Of a stretch of 64,000 nt of DNA, positions 1 to 9,009 are shown one piece after another. The notes beneath the pieces are model-generated. The model ran no database searches, was not told the DNA's origin, and saw only the letters and a program-made list of their open reading frames with translations. The stretch comes from Roseiconus nitratireducens (GTDB lineage: Bacteria > Planctomycetota > Planctomycetia > Pirellulales > Pirellulaceae): assembly GCF_008629675.1 (NCBI RefSeq), contig NZ_VWOX01000009.1, positions 1 through 64,000 of the forward strand, written 5' to 3'. Position numbers and translations under genes: made by a program. Each line of letters starts with the position of its first letter. Within the stretch, counting starts at the first letter, position 1.

Positions 1-2
1 CA

Positions 3-68
3 AGCAAGGGTGAACTGGCCAAGTACGACGTCGCTGGTCACATCCAAAACACGGGAACCACTAGCTGA
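3..68 (+). CDS. C-terminal tail of an unidentified gene (cut by window edge)
   Basis: The frame that opens at base 3 reads 21 residues, starting SKGELAKYDVAGH and ending NTGTTS, before a TGA at 66-68. The composition looks coding, whereas the other two + frames are less protein-like. Only the tail is in the window, so no family can be assigned. It could be the last residues of a gene in the same direction as the glycan-degradation block that follows. The 255 bases after it (69-323) hold no convincing gene, terminator or RNA. Confidence 0.35.
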   Translation, partial: SKGELAKYDVAGHIQNTGTTS

Positions 69-323
69 CGGCGCACCGTGAGTCACCCACTCTGGTCAAG
101 GGGTTGATTCGGGTGAAGTCGGCCGGAAAACGTGGTAGGATCGTCCGGCCAGGTTTCCCCGACCGCCGGACTGCGGCACTTCAGAGAGCGACGCTCGCCT
201 ACGCGTCGAAGATGCGGCTCAGCCACCGTCTGCAACGGTTGCGACATCAAGCCCGCAACCGACGAGCGTTTTGCTTCAACGTGAGGCTGCCGAGTTGGGA
301 TTCCAACAGCACAGGATTCCGCT

Positions 324-1772
324 TTGCTCAGCCCATCCGATCATCCCATTCGTCGAACAGCATTCACAGCCTTGCTCGGCCTGCTCTGGATCAGCACGAT
401 CACTTGGTGCCCACTCCTTGCCGTGTCCGCGGCCGATCGTGACGCTCCCTTTCGCATCGAAGTCGTTGATCAGGAGAACGGCTGGCCCGTTCCACTGGTG
501 TCGCTGACCACCACGCATCAAGTCGAGTTCGTCACGGACAACGCGGGCGTCATCGCCATCGATCAGTCCGACCTGATGGGGCGAGAAGTCTTTTTCGACG
601 TCAATGGACGCGGGTATGAAGTCGCGGCGGACGGATTTGGCATTCGCGGCGTCCGCTTGACTCCTGAACGCGGAGGCTCCGCGCGTGTTGAAGTGCATCG
701 AACGATCATCGCCAAACGCGTCGGCCGGCTGACGGGTGCCGGACAGTTTGTCCACCGACAACAGTTTTCCGAGCCTCCCGCGGGCTTCACTGAGACGGGC
801 GTCTATGGCTGCGACAGCGTCCAGTTGGCCACGCACCGCGGTCGCCTGTTTTGGCTGTGGGGCGACACCACGCTGGCGCGCTACCCGCTGGGCATCTTTG
901 ACTCCAGCAGCGCCACGACGTCGCTGCGGCCCCTGAATCACGACCGGCCGCCGCTGCAAATCGATTACGAATATTTTCGCGATGACGAGGAGCGTCTGCG
1001 TGGGGTCGCAAAAATGCCCGGCAGCGGTCCGACCTGGTTGAGCGGCTACGTCAGCTTGAACGATCACGAAGGCCAGCCGCACCTGGTCGCGACCTACACC
1101 AAGATCCGACCACCGCTGGAAGCCTACGAGCGAGGTCTGTGTGTTTGGGATGACGGCACGGAGCGCTTTGAGCGGTCGCAGGTGCTGTGGAGCAAGACCG
1201 ACGACTCGCCCGAACCACCGCCCGCCCCGATGGGTCACGTCGCATTGTGGAACGATGCTTCCGGACACCGCTGGGCATTGTTTGGCGACCCGTTTCCGAC
1301 CATGCGCATGCCGGCCACCTTCGAAGCCTGGCAAAATCCGCAGACATGGGAAACGCTGCGTCCCCAAGCCAAACTGGTTGCCGGTGATGGCACCGAAAAG
1401 GCGGTCCGCCCCCACAGCGGGTCGATCGCTTGGAATGCGCATCGCAACCGCTGGGTGACCGTGTTCATGCAACGGTTTGGCGATCCCTCGGCATTCGGCG
1501 AGTTGTGGTACGCGGAATCGGATGCGCCCACCGGCCCCTGGGGACCGGCCATCAAAATCCTCAGCCATGATAACTATACGTTTTACAACCCCCGGGTTCA
1601 TCCGGAATTGACCGACCCCGACAGCCCGTACCTGCTGTTTGAAGGGACCTACACCAAACAGTTTGCGGACTCACCGCCGCCGACCCCACGCTACGATTAC
1701 AACCAGATCTTGTATCGGCTGGATCTGCAGGATGATCGCTTGCAGCCGGCGCACGGCGCGTCACTTGAATGA
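324..1772 (+). CDS. Secreted protein with N-terminal regulatory-like domain and propeller-like C-terminal region
   Basis: Predicted 482-residue exported protein. The TTG at 324 is the best start: the frame is closed by a TGA at 282-284, and this start gives a basic-hydrophobic signal peptide (RRTAFTALLGLLW..., cleavage near VSAADRD). Residues about 42-135 resemble a carboxypeptidase-regulatory-like beta-sandwich (VDQENGWPVPLVSL; DVNGRGYEV). The rest, about 140-470, is rich in W, G and D (LFWLWGDTTLARYP; GHVALWNDASGH; NYTFYNPRVHPEL), like five-bladed propeller proteins of GH43 or DUF4185 type. It lies 63 bases before a GH5-type hydrolase gene on the same strand, which suggests a polysaccharide-related role. 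The propeller assignment is inferred from composition; no catalytic residues can be named. Confidence 0.75.
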   Translation: MLSPSDHPIRRTAFTALLGLLWISTITWCPLLAVSAADRDAPFRIEVVDQENGWPVPLVSLTTTHQVEFVTDNAGVIAIDQSDLMGREVFFDVNGRGYEVAADGFGIRGVRLTPERGGSARVEVHRTIIAKRVGRLTGAGQFVHRQQFSEPPAGFTETGVYGCDSVQLATHRGRLFWLWGDTTLARYPLGIFDSSSATTSLRPLNHDRPPLQIDYEYFRDDEERLRGVAKMPGSGPTWLSGYVSLNDHEGQPHLVATYTKIRPPLEAYERGLCVWDDGTERFERSQVLWSKTDDSPEPPPAPMGHVALWNDASGHRWALFGDPFPTMRMPATFEAWQNPQTWETLRPQAKLVAGDGTEKAVRPHSGSIAWNAHRNRWVTVFMQRFGDPSAFGELWYAESDAPTGPWGPAIKILSHDNYTFYNPRVHPELTDPDSPYLLFEGTYTKQFADSPPPTPRYDYNQILYRLDLQDDRLQPAHGASLE

Positions 1773-1793
1773 GTTTCCGCCACGTCCAAAGGT

Positions 1794-1813
1794 GTCGCAG
1801 GGCGACCTGCGAC
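1794..1813 (+). other. Perfect 8-bp hairpin with GCGA tetraloop between two genes
   Basis: The arms GTCGCAGG (1794-1801) and CCTGCGAC (1806-1813) are perfect complements around a GCGA loop, a GNRA-type tetraloop. It lies between the first secreted-protein gene and the GH5 gene, about 20 bases before the GH5 start. No U-tract follows, so it is more likely an intercistronic RNA stem or a REP-like hairpin than a classical terminator. Confidence 0.5.
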
Positions 1814-1835
1814 GACTTGCAATCAGGAGCCACCC

Positions 1836-3038
1836 ATGAACCCGTTGCATCGTCTCTTTGCGTCGCTTCGTCTTCCCCTGTTGCTGTGTCTGTCCGTCAC
1901 CGGCGTTGTGGCGCGCATGGCGACTGGCCAAGAGAATGCACCGCACGAATCCGCGGAAGCAAGCGAACAGCGTTTGCGGCCGATCGCCGTCAGCTCGGAC
2001 GGAAAGCATTTTGTCTACGACGGAACCGAAGAACCGTTTGTTGTTTGGGGCGTCAACTACGATCACGACCGTGACGGGCAATTGCTGGACGAGTACTGGA
2101 TGGAGCACTGGGACACCGTGGAACAGGACTTCCGCGAAATCAAAGCATTGGGTGCCAACTGCGTCCGGATCCATTTGCAACTGGGCAAGTTCATGGATCA
2201 ACCCGACCGCCCCAACGACCGGGCGTTGCAACAGTTGGCAAAGCTGTTGCATCTGGCCGAAGACGTCGGACTGTATTTGGACATCACCGGCTTGGCTTGT
2301 TACCACAAGAAGAACATTCCCCCTTGGTATGACTCACTTTCCGCACAGGATCGTTGGAACGTGCAGGCCTTGTTCTGCGAATCCATCGCCAAGACCTGTC
2401 ACGAGAGCCCGGCGGTGTTTTGCTACGACCTGATGAATGAACCGATCTTGCCCGGAAAGGAACCGGCGACCGAATGGTTGGGCGGTGAACTGGGTGGCAA
2501 GTTCTTTGTCCAGCGACTTTCACTGGACCTGGATGGACGCACCCGACAGGAGTTGGCGGGACAGTGGATCCGGCAGATGACCGGCGCGATCAAGCGGCAC
2601 GACGACCATCATCTGGTCACGGTCGGTGTGATTCCCTGGGTGTTTGTCTTTGGCGGCGGAAAGCCCCTGCTTCATTCCCCCGAAGTCGGTGACGAGCTGG
2701 ATTTCGTCGCCGTGCACTTTTACCCGGAGTCGGGAAAACTGGACCGTGCCGTCGAATCGCTGTTGGCCTACGAGGTTGGCAAACCGATCGTCGTCGAGGA
2801 AATGTTCCCGATGAAGTGTTCGCCGGACGAGCTGATTGAATTCGTTCGCCGTTCGTCCAAACACGTCGATGGTTGGATCAGTTTTTACTGGGGAGCGACG
2901 GCGGACGAATTGACCGAATCGCCGCAAAGCGGGCTGGCCGGCGCGATCACCGCGAAATGGTTGAAAGAGTTTGAAAACGAGTCTCAACGAATCCGTGGCG
3001 CCGGCGGTTCCACGATCGACGAACCGGAATCAAACTGA
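1836..3038 (+). CDS. Secreted GH5-type glycoside hydrolase (cellulase/mannanase superfamily)
   Basis: 400 residues with an N-terminal signal peptide (LRLPLLLCLSVTGVVA). The TIM-barrel signatures of glycoside hydrolase family 5 and relatives are visible: FVVWGVNYDHD near residue 68, a DFREIKALGANCVRIHL strand-helix, the acid/base motif YDLMNEP with Glu202, and a nucleophile strand IVVEEMF with Glu321/Glu322. Length fits a single catalytic domain without a binding module. Substrate cannot be told from sequence; endo-beta-mannanase or glucanase are family possibilities. An AGGAG lies 6 bases before the ATG. The gene sits between a secreted propeller-like protein and a sulfatase-GH127 fusion, so a role in complex, possibly sulfated, polysaccharide breakdown is inferred. 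Confidence 0.85.
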   Translation: MNPLHRLFASLRLPLLLCLSVTGVVARMATGQENAPHESAEASEQRLRPIAVSSDGKHFVYDGTEEPFVVWGVNYDHDRDGQLLDEYWMEHWDTVEQDFREIKALGANCVRIHLQLGKFMDQPDRPNDRALQQLAKLLHLAEDVGLYLDITGLACYHKKNIPPWYDSLSAQDRWNVQALFCESIAKTCHESPAVFCYDLMNEPILPGKEPATEWLGGELGGKFFVQRLSLDLDGRTRQELAGQWIRQMTGAIKRHDDHHLVTVGVIPWVFVFGGGKPLLHSPEVGDELDFVAVHFYPESGKLDRAVESLLAYEVGKPIVVEEMFPMKCSPDELIEFVRRSSKHVDGWISFYWGATADELTESPQSGLAGAITAKWLKEFENESQRIRGAGGSTIDEPESN

Positions 3039-3216
3039 GCCAGAGTTGATCCAGCACGTCGGGTCATCGCGCCGCGAACGGACCGTCGGTTCGCGTGCCC
3101 CCGACGCGGCCACTATGATGGATCACCGCCGTTCCAACGCCCTCCCCCACCGACTTTTCGATGACCGAACACGCCTGGCGGATCTCCCGCCGCCGCGTGC
3201 CCGTCTCGCTTTCGCA

Positions 3217-6200
3217 ATGAAACGATTCCTCTGGCTCACGCTGGCCTTCAGCAGCGTCTGTACCGTTGCCTCCATTCACTCGCCGAACGTCGCGGCGGAC
3301 TCACCCGATCGGCACGATCGCCCCAACATCGTCGTGCTGTTCGCCGACGACATGGGTTTTTCCGATGTCGGATGCTATGGCAGCGAAATCAAAACGCCGA
3401 ACATTGACCGGCTGGCTGCGGGCGGTCTGCGGTTTTCGCACTTCTACAACACGGGCCGCTGCTGTCCTTCCCGAGCCTCCATCCTGACGGGGCTGTATCC
3501 ACACCAGGCCGACATCGGACACATGGCCGGCGATCTGCAAGTCGACGGCTACCGCGACCGCCTGAGCTTCAACGCTGTCACCCTGGCTGAGGTCTTGGGC
3601 CAGGCGGGATACCACACGATCATGACCGGCAAATGGCATCTCGGCTGGCGGGATGAAGGCAGTCCGACGGCGCGAGGTTTTCAACACTTCTACGGAACAC
3701 GCGGCTACATCGACAGTTACTACACGATCGTGCCTCGCACGGAAGTGTATCTGAACAACGAAATCGTCCTGCCGGTTGGGGAACATCCCGTCAACGACCT
3801 GCATCCGGATCAGGAATGGTACACCACCGATGTGTTCACCGATTACGCGCTGCACTTCATCGATCAGGTGCGCAAGCAGGATCGCGAGCCGTTCTTTTTG
3901 TATCTGGCCTACAACGCGCCGCACTTTCCGCTGCACGCCAAACCGGAAGATATTGGTCAGTACCGCGGCACGTATCGCGACGGCTGGCAACATTTCCGCA
4001 AACGTCGCTATGAACAACTGGTCGAGTTGGGCATCCTCGATGACTCCTGGCCGCTTTCGCCGCTGGACGTTCCGGAGTGGGACACGCTGACCGACCAACA
4101 ACGCGACGACATGGACTTTAAGATGTCGCTGTTTGCGGCGATTGTCGATCGGTTGGACCAGAACATCGGTCGCGTGATCGATCACTTGCAGGCGATCGGC
4201 GAACTGGACAACACCTTGATTGTGTTTCTCTCTGACAACGGCGGGACCAAGGAAACGGGGCTGTTTGGAATCAAGGGCCAGCAGCACACCGTCAACAACT
4301 ATCCCAGTTGGGCGAAGGTCGGCGGATGGACCAGCAGTTACGGCCAGGGCTGGGCAAACCTGAGCAACACCCCGTTTCGACGCTACAAGCGAGAAAACCA
4401 CGAAGGCGGGATCAGCGCCCCGTTCATTCTTCATTGGCCGGCCGTCATCAAGGACGCCGGCGCGCTGCGGCATCAACCCGCCCACCTGATCGACCTGATG
4501 CCCACGTTTGTGGAACTGTCCGGGGCCCAGTACCCCGAACAATTCAACGGCCAGCCCACTCAACCGATGCAGGGAACCAGTCTGACCCCCACGTTCGACT
4601 CCGATCAAATCCGCCCACGCACCTTGTACTGGGAACACGAAGGCAATCGCGCCATTCGCGATGGAGACATGAAACTGGTCGGACGTCGCAACGAACCCTG
4701 GGAACTGTACGACATTGCTCAAGATCGCACGGAATTGAACGATTTGGCGGCTGACCGGCCGGACACGTTTCAGCGGCTGCGTCGCAAATGGGACGCCTGG
4801 GCCGATGACGTCGGCGTTTTGTCGGTCACCGAATTTGATCAGGCCGTTCAAGAAATGCGGCAGCGAAATCGCAAACCGAAATCGGCCGCGCCCGCCCCGT
4901 CAACTGAAGGCAAGACGTCAACTGCAACCAAGACGAAGTCACAACCCGATGACTCCGACCCGTCCGAAACGACAAACGCGGGCGACAACGCTGCCAATGC
5001 CAACACGCCCTACGTGTTCAACCGAGCTCCGCTGGCGACCAAGCCCTACAGCGAACTGCCGCTGGGCACGATCCAACCCCAGGGCTGGCTCCGGGACGAG
5101 CTGACCCGCATGGCCAACGGCATGACCGGTCATTTGGACCAGTGGTACCCGGAGGTTTGTGGGCCACGCAACGCTTGGCTGGGTGGAGACGGAGACACCT
5201 GGGAACGCGGCCCCTATTGGATCGACGGCCTGTACCCGCTTGCGAAACTGCTGGACGATCCGGCGTTGCAGGCCAAAGCACAACGTTGGATCGAATGGAC
5301 TTTGGCAAATCAACGACCCGACGGACAAATTGGACCGCGCGAATTGAAGGATGCGGATCGTGAGGTTCCCCCGCCACCCGGCGCCCAGACCATCAAGCCC
5401 GATGATTGGTGGCCGCGGATGGTGATGCTAAAAATCCTGCAGCAACACTATCTGGCGACCGGCGACCAGCGAGTCATCCAATGCCTGACAGACTATTTTC
5501 GATTCCAACTGCGTGAATTGCCCGACCGTCCGCTTCACGATCCCTCCAATCCCCGCAGCGGGTCCTGGTGGGCAGCCCAGCGCGGCGGCGACAACCTGAT
5601 GGTGGTGCTGTGGCTGTACAACGTCACCGGCGATGAATTCCTGTTGGACCTTGCCGATTTGATTCATCAGCAAACGGTACCGGTCACCGATTGGTTCAAC
5701 CGCAAAGACAATAAAGTCATCCTGCGGGCCGACCAGGGAGACGCGCTGCATTGCGTGAATCTGGCCCAGATGATGAAGACCCCCGTGATCCGCTGGCAAC
5801 AGGACCAGGACCCGAACCATCTGGATGCGGTGGCAACCGCGCTGGCCGACATCCGCACTTTCCACGGCCAACCGCACGGGCTGTACGGAGGTGACGAGGG
5901 GATGCATGGCGACGCGCCCGATCGTGGTTCGGAACTCTGCTCGGCCGTCGAAATGATGTACTCGCTGGAAAAGATGTTCGAGATCACCGGGGATCCCGCA
6001 CACGCCGACCACTTGGAGCGGGTCGCATTCAATGCACTGCCGACGCAGTGCACCGACGATCATCGTGCCCGACAATACTTTCAGCAAACCAATCAGGTCC
6101 AAGTCACCTTTGGGGAACGTGACTTTTTCAATGACAACGGAGACCGCGTCGTCTATGGCTTGTTGCAGGGATACCCCTGTTGCACCTGCAACTTGCACCA

Positions 6201-8922
6201 GGGCTGGCCCAAGTTCACCCAACACCTTTGGATGGCATCCAACGATGGAGGCCTGGCTGCGGTGAGCTACGCCCCCTGCCGCGTCACGGCAAGAACCGGG
6301 GACGGCTCCGAAGTCACCCTGGTCACCGAAACCGGGTACCCCTTCAAGGAAAACACCCGGATCACGGTCAAGACCGATCAACCGGTTTCGTTTCCTGTGC
6401 ACCTGCGGATCCCGGGTTGGGCCGACGGCAGCGAAATCCGCGTCGACGGGCAGCAGGAAAAAAGCGTTGCCGCCGGGACGATGCATGTGATCAAGCGAAC
6501 TTGGAACGACGGCGACACGATCGAGCTCCGATTTCCGATGCCGGTGCGCAGTTCCCAGTGGTTCGCCCGGTCACGTGCGATCGAAAGAGGACCGCTGGTG
6601 TACGCCTTGGACATCGCTCCGGAATGGAAAGAAGTCGTGCTTCCGCGACCCGAAGGCGTTCCGGATTCAGCGATGCACCGTGGCTACCTGGAAGCGCGTC
6701 CCAAAGATGCCTGGAATTATGCCCTCCCCGGTCCCGTTGCGAATCAACCGCAGGGGAAGTTCAAAGTCGAAGTTGATGAAACGATCCCGGCAAATCCCTG
6801 GACCCGAGAATCAGCGCCGGTGCGTCTGAAGACGCGGGGCATCCCGCTGGCGGACTGGCAACTGAATCGCAATTCGGCGTCCCCCCCGCCGCTCAGTTCG
6901 GCCATGCCGTCGGACGACGCGCGACAGCAAGAGATCACGCTGATTCCCTACGGCGCGACGACGCTGCGGATTGCTGCCTTTCCCTGGATCCGCTGGGAGG
7001 ATTTGGATGCGACGCAAAATTATCCACCGGACCAACTTCGATTCGCCTCGGCGAGTTCCTCGCACTGCCACCCCGCCGACACCGTCCAGGCGGTGCGGAT
7101 GCCTCACGAACCGATTTCGTCGGCCGACACCACCATCCGCCGTTGGACCAGTTGGCCGCAAGTTGGGCAGGACCAGTGGGTGGAGATTCGCTTGCAACGC
7201 CCCACCCGGATCGATGCCGTCAACGTGTACTTTTACGACGACGGACGAGGCGTCGCCCTGCCGCGACGCTGGCACGTGGAAGCGTTGACGCCGACCGGCT
7301 GGCAAGGCGTACGCACCGAGTCCGATCAACCAGCACCGATCCAAGCCGACCAGTTCTGCACCGTTCATCCGGTCGACACCCAGGCAACATCGCTGCGAAT
7401 CGTGATGCAGCCCCGAAGCCCCCAGAAGGCCCTCGGCATCCTGTCGATCACCGTCGACGGCAAAGCGGTGGAACCATCCGATCGGGAGCACGGCGATGCC
7501 GATCAGGAGCGTCCGAACTTCGTCTTCTTTCTCACCGATGACATCAGCCCCGATGACCTCTCGGTCTATGGCAACCCGGTCATCCAGACACCGCACCTGG
7601 ACCAAATCGCTTCCCAAGGCTTGGTCTTTGATAACGCTTATCTGACAATCAGTTCTTGTTCGCCCAGCCGGGCGAGCATCATCACCGGTCGCTACCCGCA
7701 CAACACCGGAGCTCCCGAGTTGCATTCGGCGCTCCCGGCCGACCAGGTGACCTTCATCCAGAAGCTTCAACAGAGCGGCTACCACACGGTGATCTCCGGC
7801 AAGAATCACATGGCACCGCCGCGGCAACTGGGGTTTGACGTCTCCTCCGACAGCAAACCGTCCGGATGCGAAAAGTGGGTGCAACACTTGCGGGATCGTC
7901 CCAAGGATCGTCCCTTCTTCTGCTGGTTCGCTTCGCACGACGCCCACCGGCCGTTCACGCCGGACGAACACGCCCCGACTTACCAGCCGGGGCAAATTCA
8001 AGTCCCGCCGATGATGTACGACGGACCTGGAACCCGGCAGGAACTGGCTGATTATGCCCACGAAGTTAGTCGCACCGATCACTATGCCGGGGAACTGATG
8101 GCGGAACTGTCTCGTCAGGGGATCGCGGACAACACCTACTTCGTCTACTGCAGTGACAACGGCCGCCCCTTTCCACGCTGCAAGACGTACCTGTATGACA
8201 GCGGGATCAAAACACCGCTGATCATCTCCGGTCCCGGTGTCGCCACAGGCCGCACCGACACACTGGTCAGTTCGATTGATTTCTCGGCCACCTTCTTGGA
8301 ATTGGCGAAGGTCGCCGCGCCGGTCTCGATCCAAGGCGTCAGTTTTGCAGACACGCTCGCCGATCCGCAGGCCGAACCGGCGCGCAACGTGGCGTTCGCC
8401 GAGCGTAACTGGCACGTGTACCAGAATCACCAACGAGCGGTGCGCACCGGCGACTGGCTGTACATCTGGAACGCCTGGCCGGAGCGTTACAGCATCGCCG
8501 GCGAAAGTTCCGCGTACCGCTTCCAAGCGGCGAAAGAATTGTGGGAAGCGGCCGAACGAGGCGAGCTGAGCGACGCACAAGCGTTGTTGACTCGCGTCCC
8601 GCAACCCGCCGAGATGCTGTTCAATGTCAAAGACGATCCGCACCAGCTGAACAACCTGGCAGGCCAACCTTCGCATCGTGACGTCTTGGTGCGGCTTGGT
8701 GGTTTGCTCGACCGCTGGAAATCGGAAACCGGTGACAGCGTGCCGGACAACCCGACACCGGATCGCCAATCCCTGCACGAGGGTGTTGAACGGCGGACCG
8801 AGCGGGGCGAGTTTCCGGGACAAGCGAACAAAGCCACGTCCATCAATGCGTCCGGCCCGGTCATGGTGCGGCCGATCGATCGGACAGCGAATTTGCCACA
8901 GCCAGCCGGCTCCGCGCCCTGA
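3217..8922 (+). CDS. Giant secreted fusion: sulfatase - GH127 - discoidin-like - sulfatase
   Basis: An uninterrupted 1,901-residue reading frame from ATG 3217, chosen because it begins a signal peptide (MKRFLWLTLAFSSV) directly before the first domain; upstream in-frame starts would overlap the GH5 gene. Domain 1 (about 35-545) is a type I sulfatase starting RPNIVVLFADD, with the formylglycine motif CCPSR at Cys82. After a Ser/Thr/Lys-rich linker, domain 2 (about 605-1260) is GH127/DUF1680. Its ELC (Glu906, Cys908) and PCCTCN (Cys988, Cys989) match the zinc and Cys-nucleophile site of beta-L-arabinofuranosidase HypBA1; Glu894 is a plausible acid/base. Domain 3 (about 1266-1418) looks like a discoidin/CBM32 sandwich. 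Domain 4 (about 1432-1870) is a second sulfatase with CSPSR at Cys1481. The active-site elements of all three catalytic domains are present. Desulfation coupled to arabinofuranose or related glycosidic cleavage is inferred; export would require a formylglycine-generating system, which is not in this window. Confidence 0.9.
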   Translation: MKRFLWLTLAFSSVCTVASIHSPNVAADSPDRHDRPNIVVLFADDMGFSDVGCYGSEIKTPNIDRLAAGGLRFSHFYNTGRCCPSRASILTGLYPHQADIGHMAGDLQVDGYRDRLSFNAVTLAEVLGQAGYHTIMTGKWHLGWRDEGSPTARGFQHFYGTRGYIDSYYTIVPRTEVYLNNEIVLPVGEHPVNDLHPDQEWYTTDVFTDYALHFIDQVRKQDREPFFLYLAYNAPHFPLHAKPEDIGQYRGTYRDGWQHFRKRRYEQLVELGILDDSWPLSPLDVPEWDTLTDQQRDDMDFKMSLFAAIVDRLDQNIGRVIDHLQAIGELDNTLIVFLSDNGGTKETGLFGIKGQQHTVNNYPSWAKVGGWTSSYGQGWANLSNTPFRRYKRENHEGGISAPFILHWPAVIKDAGALRHQPAHLIDLMPTFVELSGAQYPEQFNGQPTQPMQGTSLTPTFDSDQIRPRTLYWEHEGNRAIRDGDMKLVGRRNEPWELYDIAQDRTELNDLAADRPDTFQRLRRKWDAWADDVGVLSVTEFDQAVQEMRQRNRKPKSAAPAPSTEGKTSTATKTKSQPDDSDPSETTNAGDNAANANTPYVFNRAPLATKPYSELPLGTIQPQGWLRDELTRMANGMTGHLDQWYPEVCGPRNAWLGGDGDTWERGPYWIDGLYPLAKLLDDPALQAKAQRWIEWTLANQRPDGQIGPRELKDADREVPPPPGAQTIKPDDWWPRMVMLKILQQHYLATGDQRVIQCLTDYFRFQLRELPDRPLHDPSNPRSGSWWAAQRGGDNLMVVLWLYNVTGDEFLLDLADLIHQQTVPVTDWFNRKDNKVILRADQGDALHCVNLAQMMKTPVIRWQQDQDPNHLDAVATALADIRTFHGQPHGLYGGDEGMHGDAPDRGSELCSAVEMMYSLEKMFEITGDPAHADHLERVAFNALPTQCTDDHRARQYFQQTNQVQVTFGERDFFNDNGDRVVYGLLQGYPCCTCNLHQGWPKFTQHLWMASNDGGLAAVSYAPCRVTARTGDGSEVTLVTETGYPFKENTRITVKTDQPVSFPVHLRIPGWADGSEIRVDGQQEKSVAAGTMHVIKRTWNDGDTIELRFPMPVRSSQWFARSRAIERGPLVYALDIAPEWKEVVLPRPEGVPDSAMHRGYLEARPKDAWNYALPGPVANQPQGKFKVEVDETIPANPWTRESAPVRLKTRGIPLADWQLNRNSASPPPLSSAMPSDDARQQEITLIPYGATTLRIAAFPWIRWEDLDATQNYPPDQLRFASASSSHCHPADTVQAVRMPHEPISSADTTIRRWTSWPQVGQDQWVEIRLQRPTRIDAVNVYFYDDGRGVALPRRWHVEALTPTGWQGVRTESDQPAPIQADQFCTVHPVDTQATSLRIVMQPRSPQKALGILSITVDGKAVEPSDREHGDADQERPNFVFFLTDDISPDDLSVYGNPVIQTPHLDQIASQGLVFDNAYLTISSCSPSRASIITGRYPHNTGAPELHSALPADQVTFIQKLQQSGYHTVISGKNHMAPPRQLGFDVSSDSKPSGCEKWVQHLRDRPKDRPFFCWFASHDAHRPFTPDEHAPTYQPGQIQVPPMMYDGPGTRQELADYAHEVSRTDHYAGELMAELSRQGIADNTYFVYCSDNGRPFPRCKTYLYDSGIKTPLIISGPGVATGRTDTLVSSIDFSATFLELAKVAAPVSIQGVSFADTLADPQAEPARNVAFAERNWHVYQNHQRAVRTGDWLYIWNAWPERYSIAGESSAYRFQAAKELWEAAERGELSDAQALLTRVPQPAEMLFNVKDDPHQLNNLAGQPSHRDVLVRLGGLLDRWKSETGDSVPDNPTPDRQSLHEGVERRTERGEFPGQANKATSINASGPVMVRPIDRTANLPQPAGSAP

Positions 8923-8960
8923 ACGGCTGACGGTCCACCAGGCGTGTCAGCGGCGTCTTC

Positions 8961-8984
8961 GTCGCCACGCTCGCCAGAGGGCGA
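8961..8984 (+). repeat. Degenerate copy of the GCCA-loop REP-like hairpin
   Basis: The segment carries ACGCTCGCCAGAG, identical to the core of the copy at 10165-10188 (variable arm, GCCA loop, returning arm), with diverged flanks (GTCGCC in place of GTAGCT). It lies 38 bases after the stop of the giant fusion gene, between convergent genes. A further inverted repeat, CTGAC...GTCAG, occurs at about 8927-8950. Either could act as a weak bidirectional terminator. Confidence 0.4.
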
Positions 8985-9009
8985 CCTGTCGCAAATCCGA
9001 GCTGCTGCA

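Noticed and set aside
276..1601. Long minus-strand frame (441 codons) opposite the first secreted-protein gene
   Set aside because: No signal, motif or plausible composition; high GC at third positions leaves antisense frames open. The + strand frame has a signal peptide and coherent domains.
2971..3216. Upstream extension of the giant fusion gene to 2971
   Set aside because: It would overlap the GH5 gene and place the signal peptide internally; ATG 3217 starts a proper signal sequence.
3301..4851. Minus-strand 516-codon frame antisense to the first sulfatase domain
   Set aside because: The + strand encodes a complete sulfatase with its CCPSR site; the antisense frame resembles no protein.
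6811..8823. Minus-strand 670-codon frame antisense to the second sulfatase
   Set aside because: Shadow of the CSPSR sulfatase domain; composition is Arg/Val/Gly rich without motifs.
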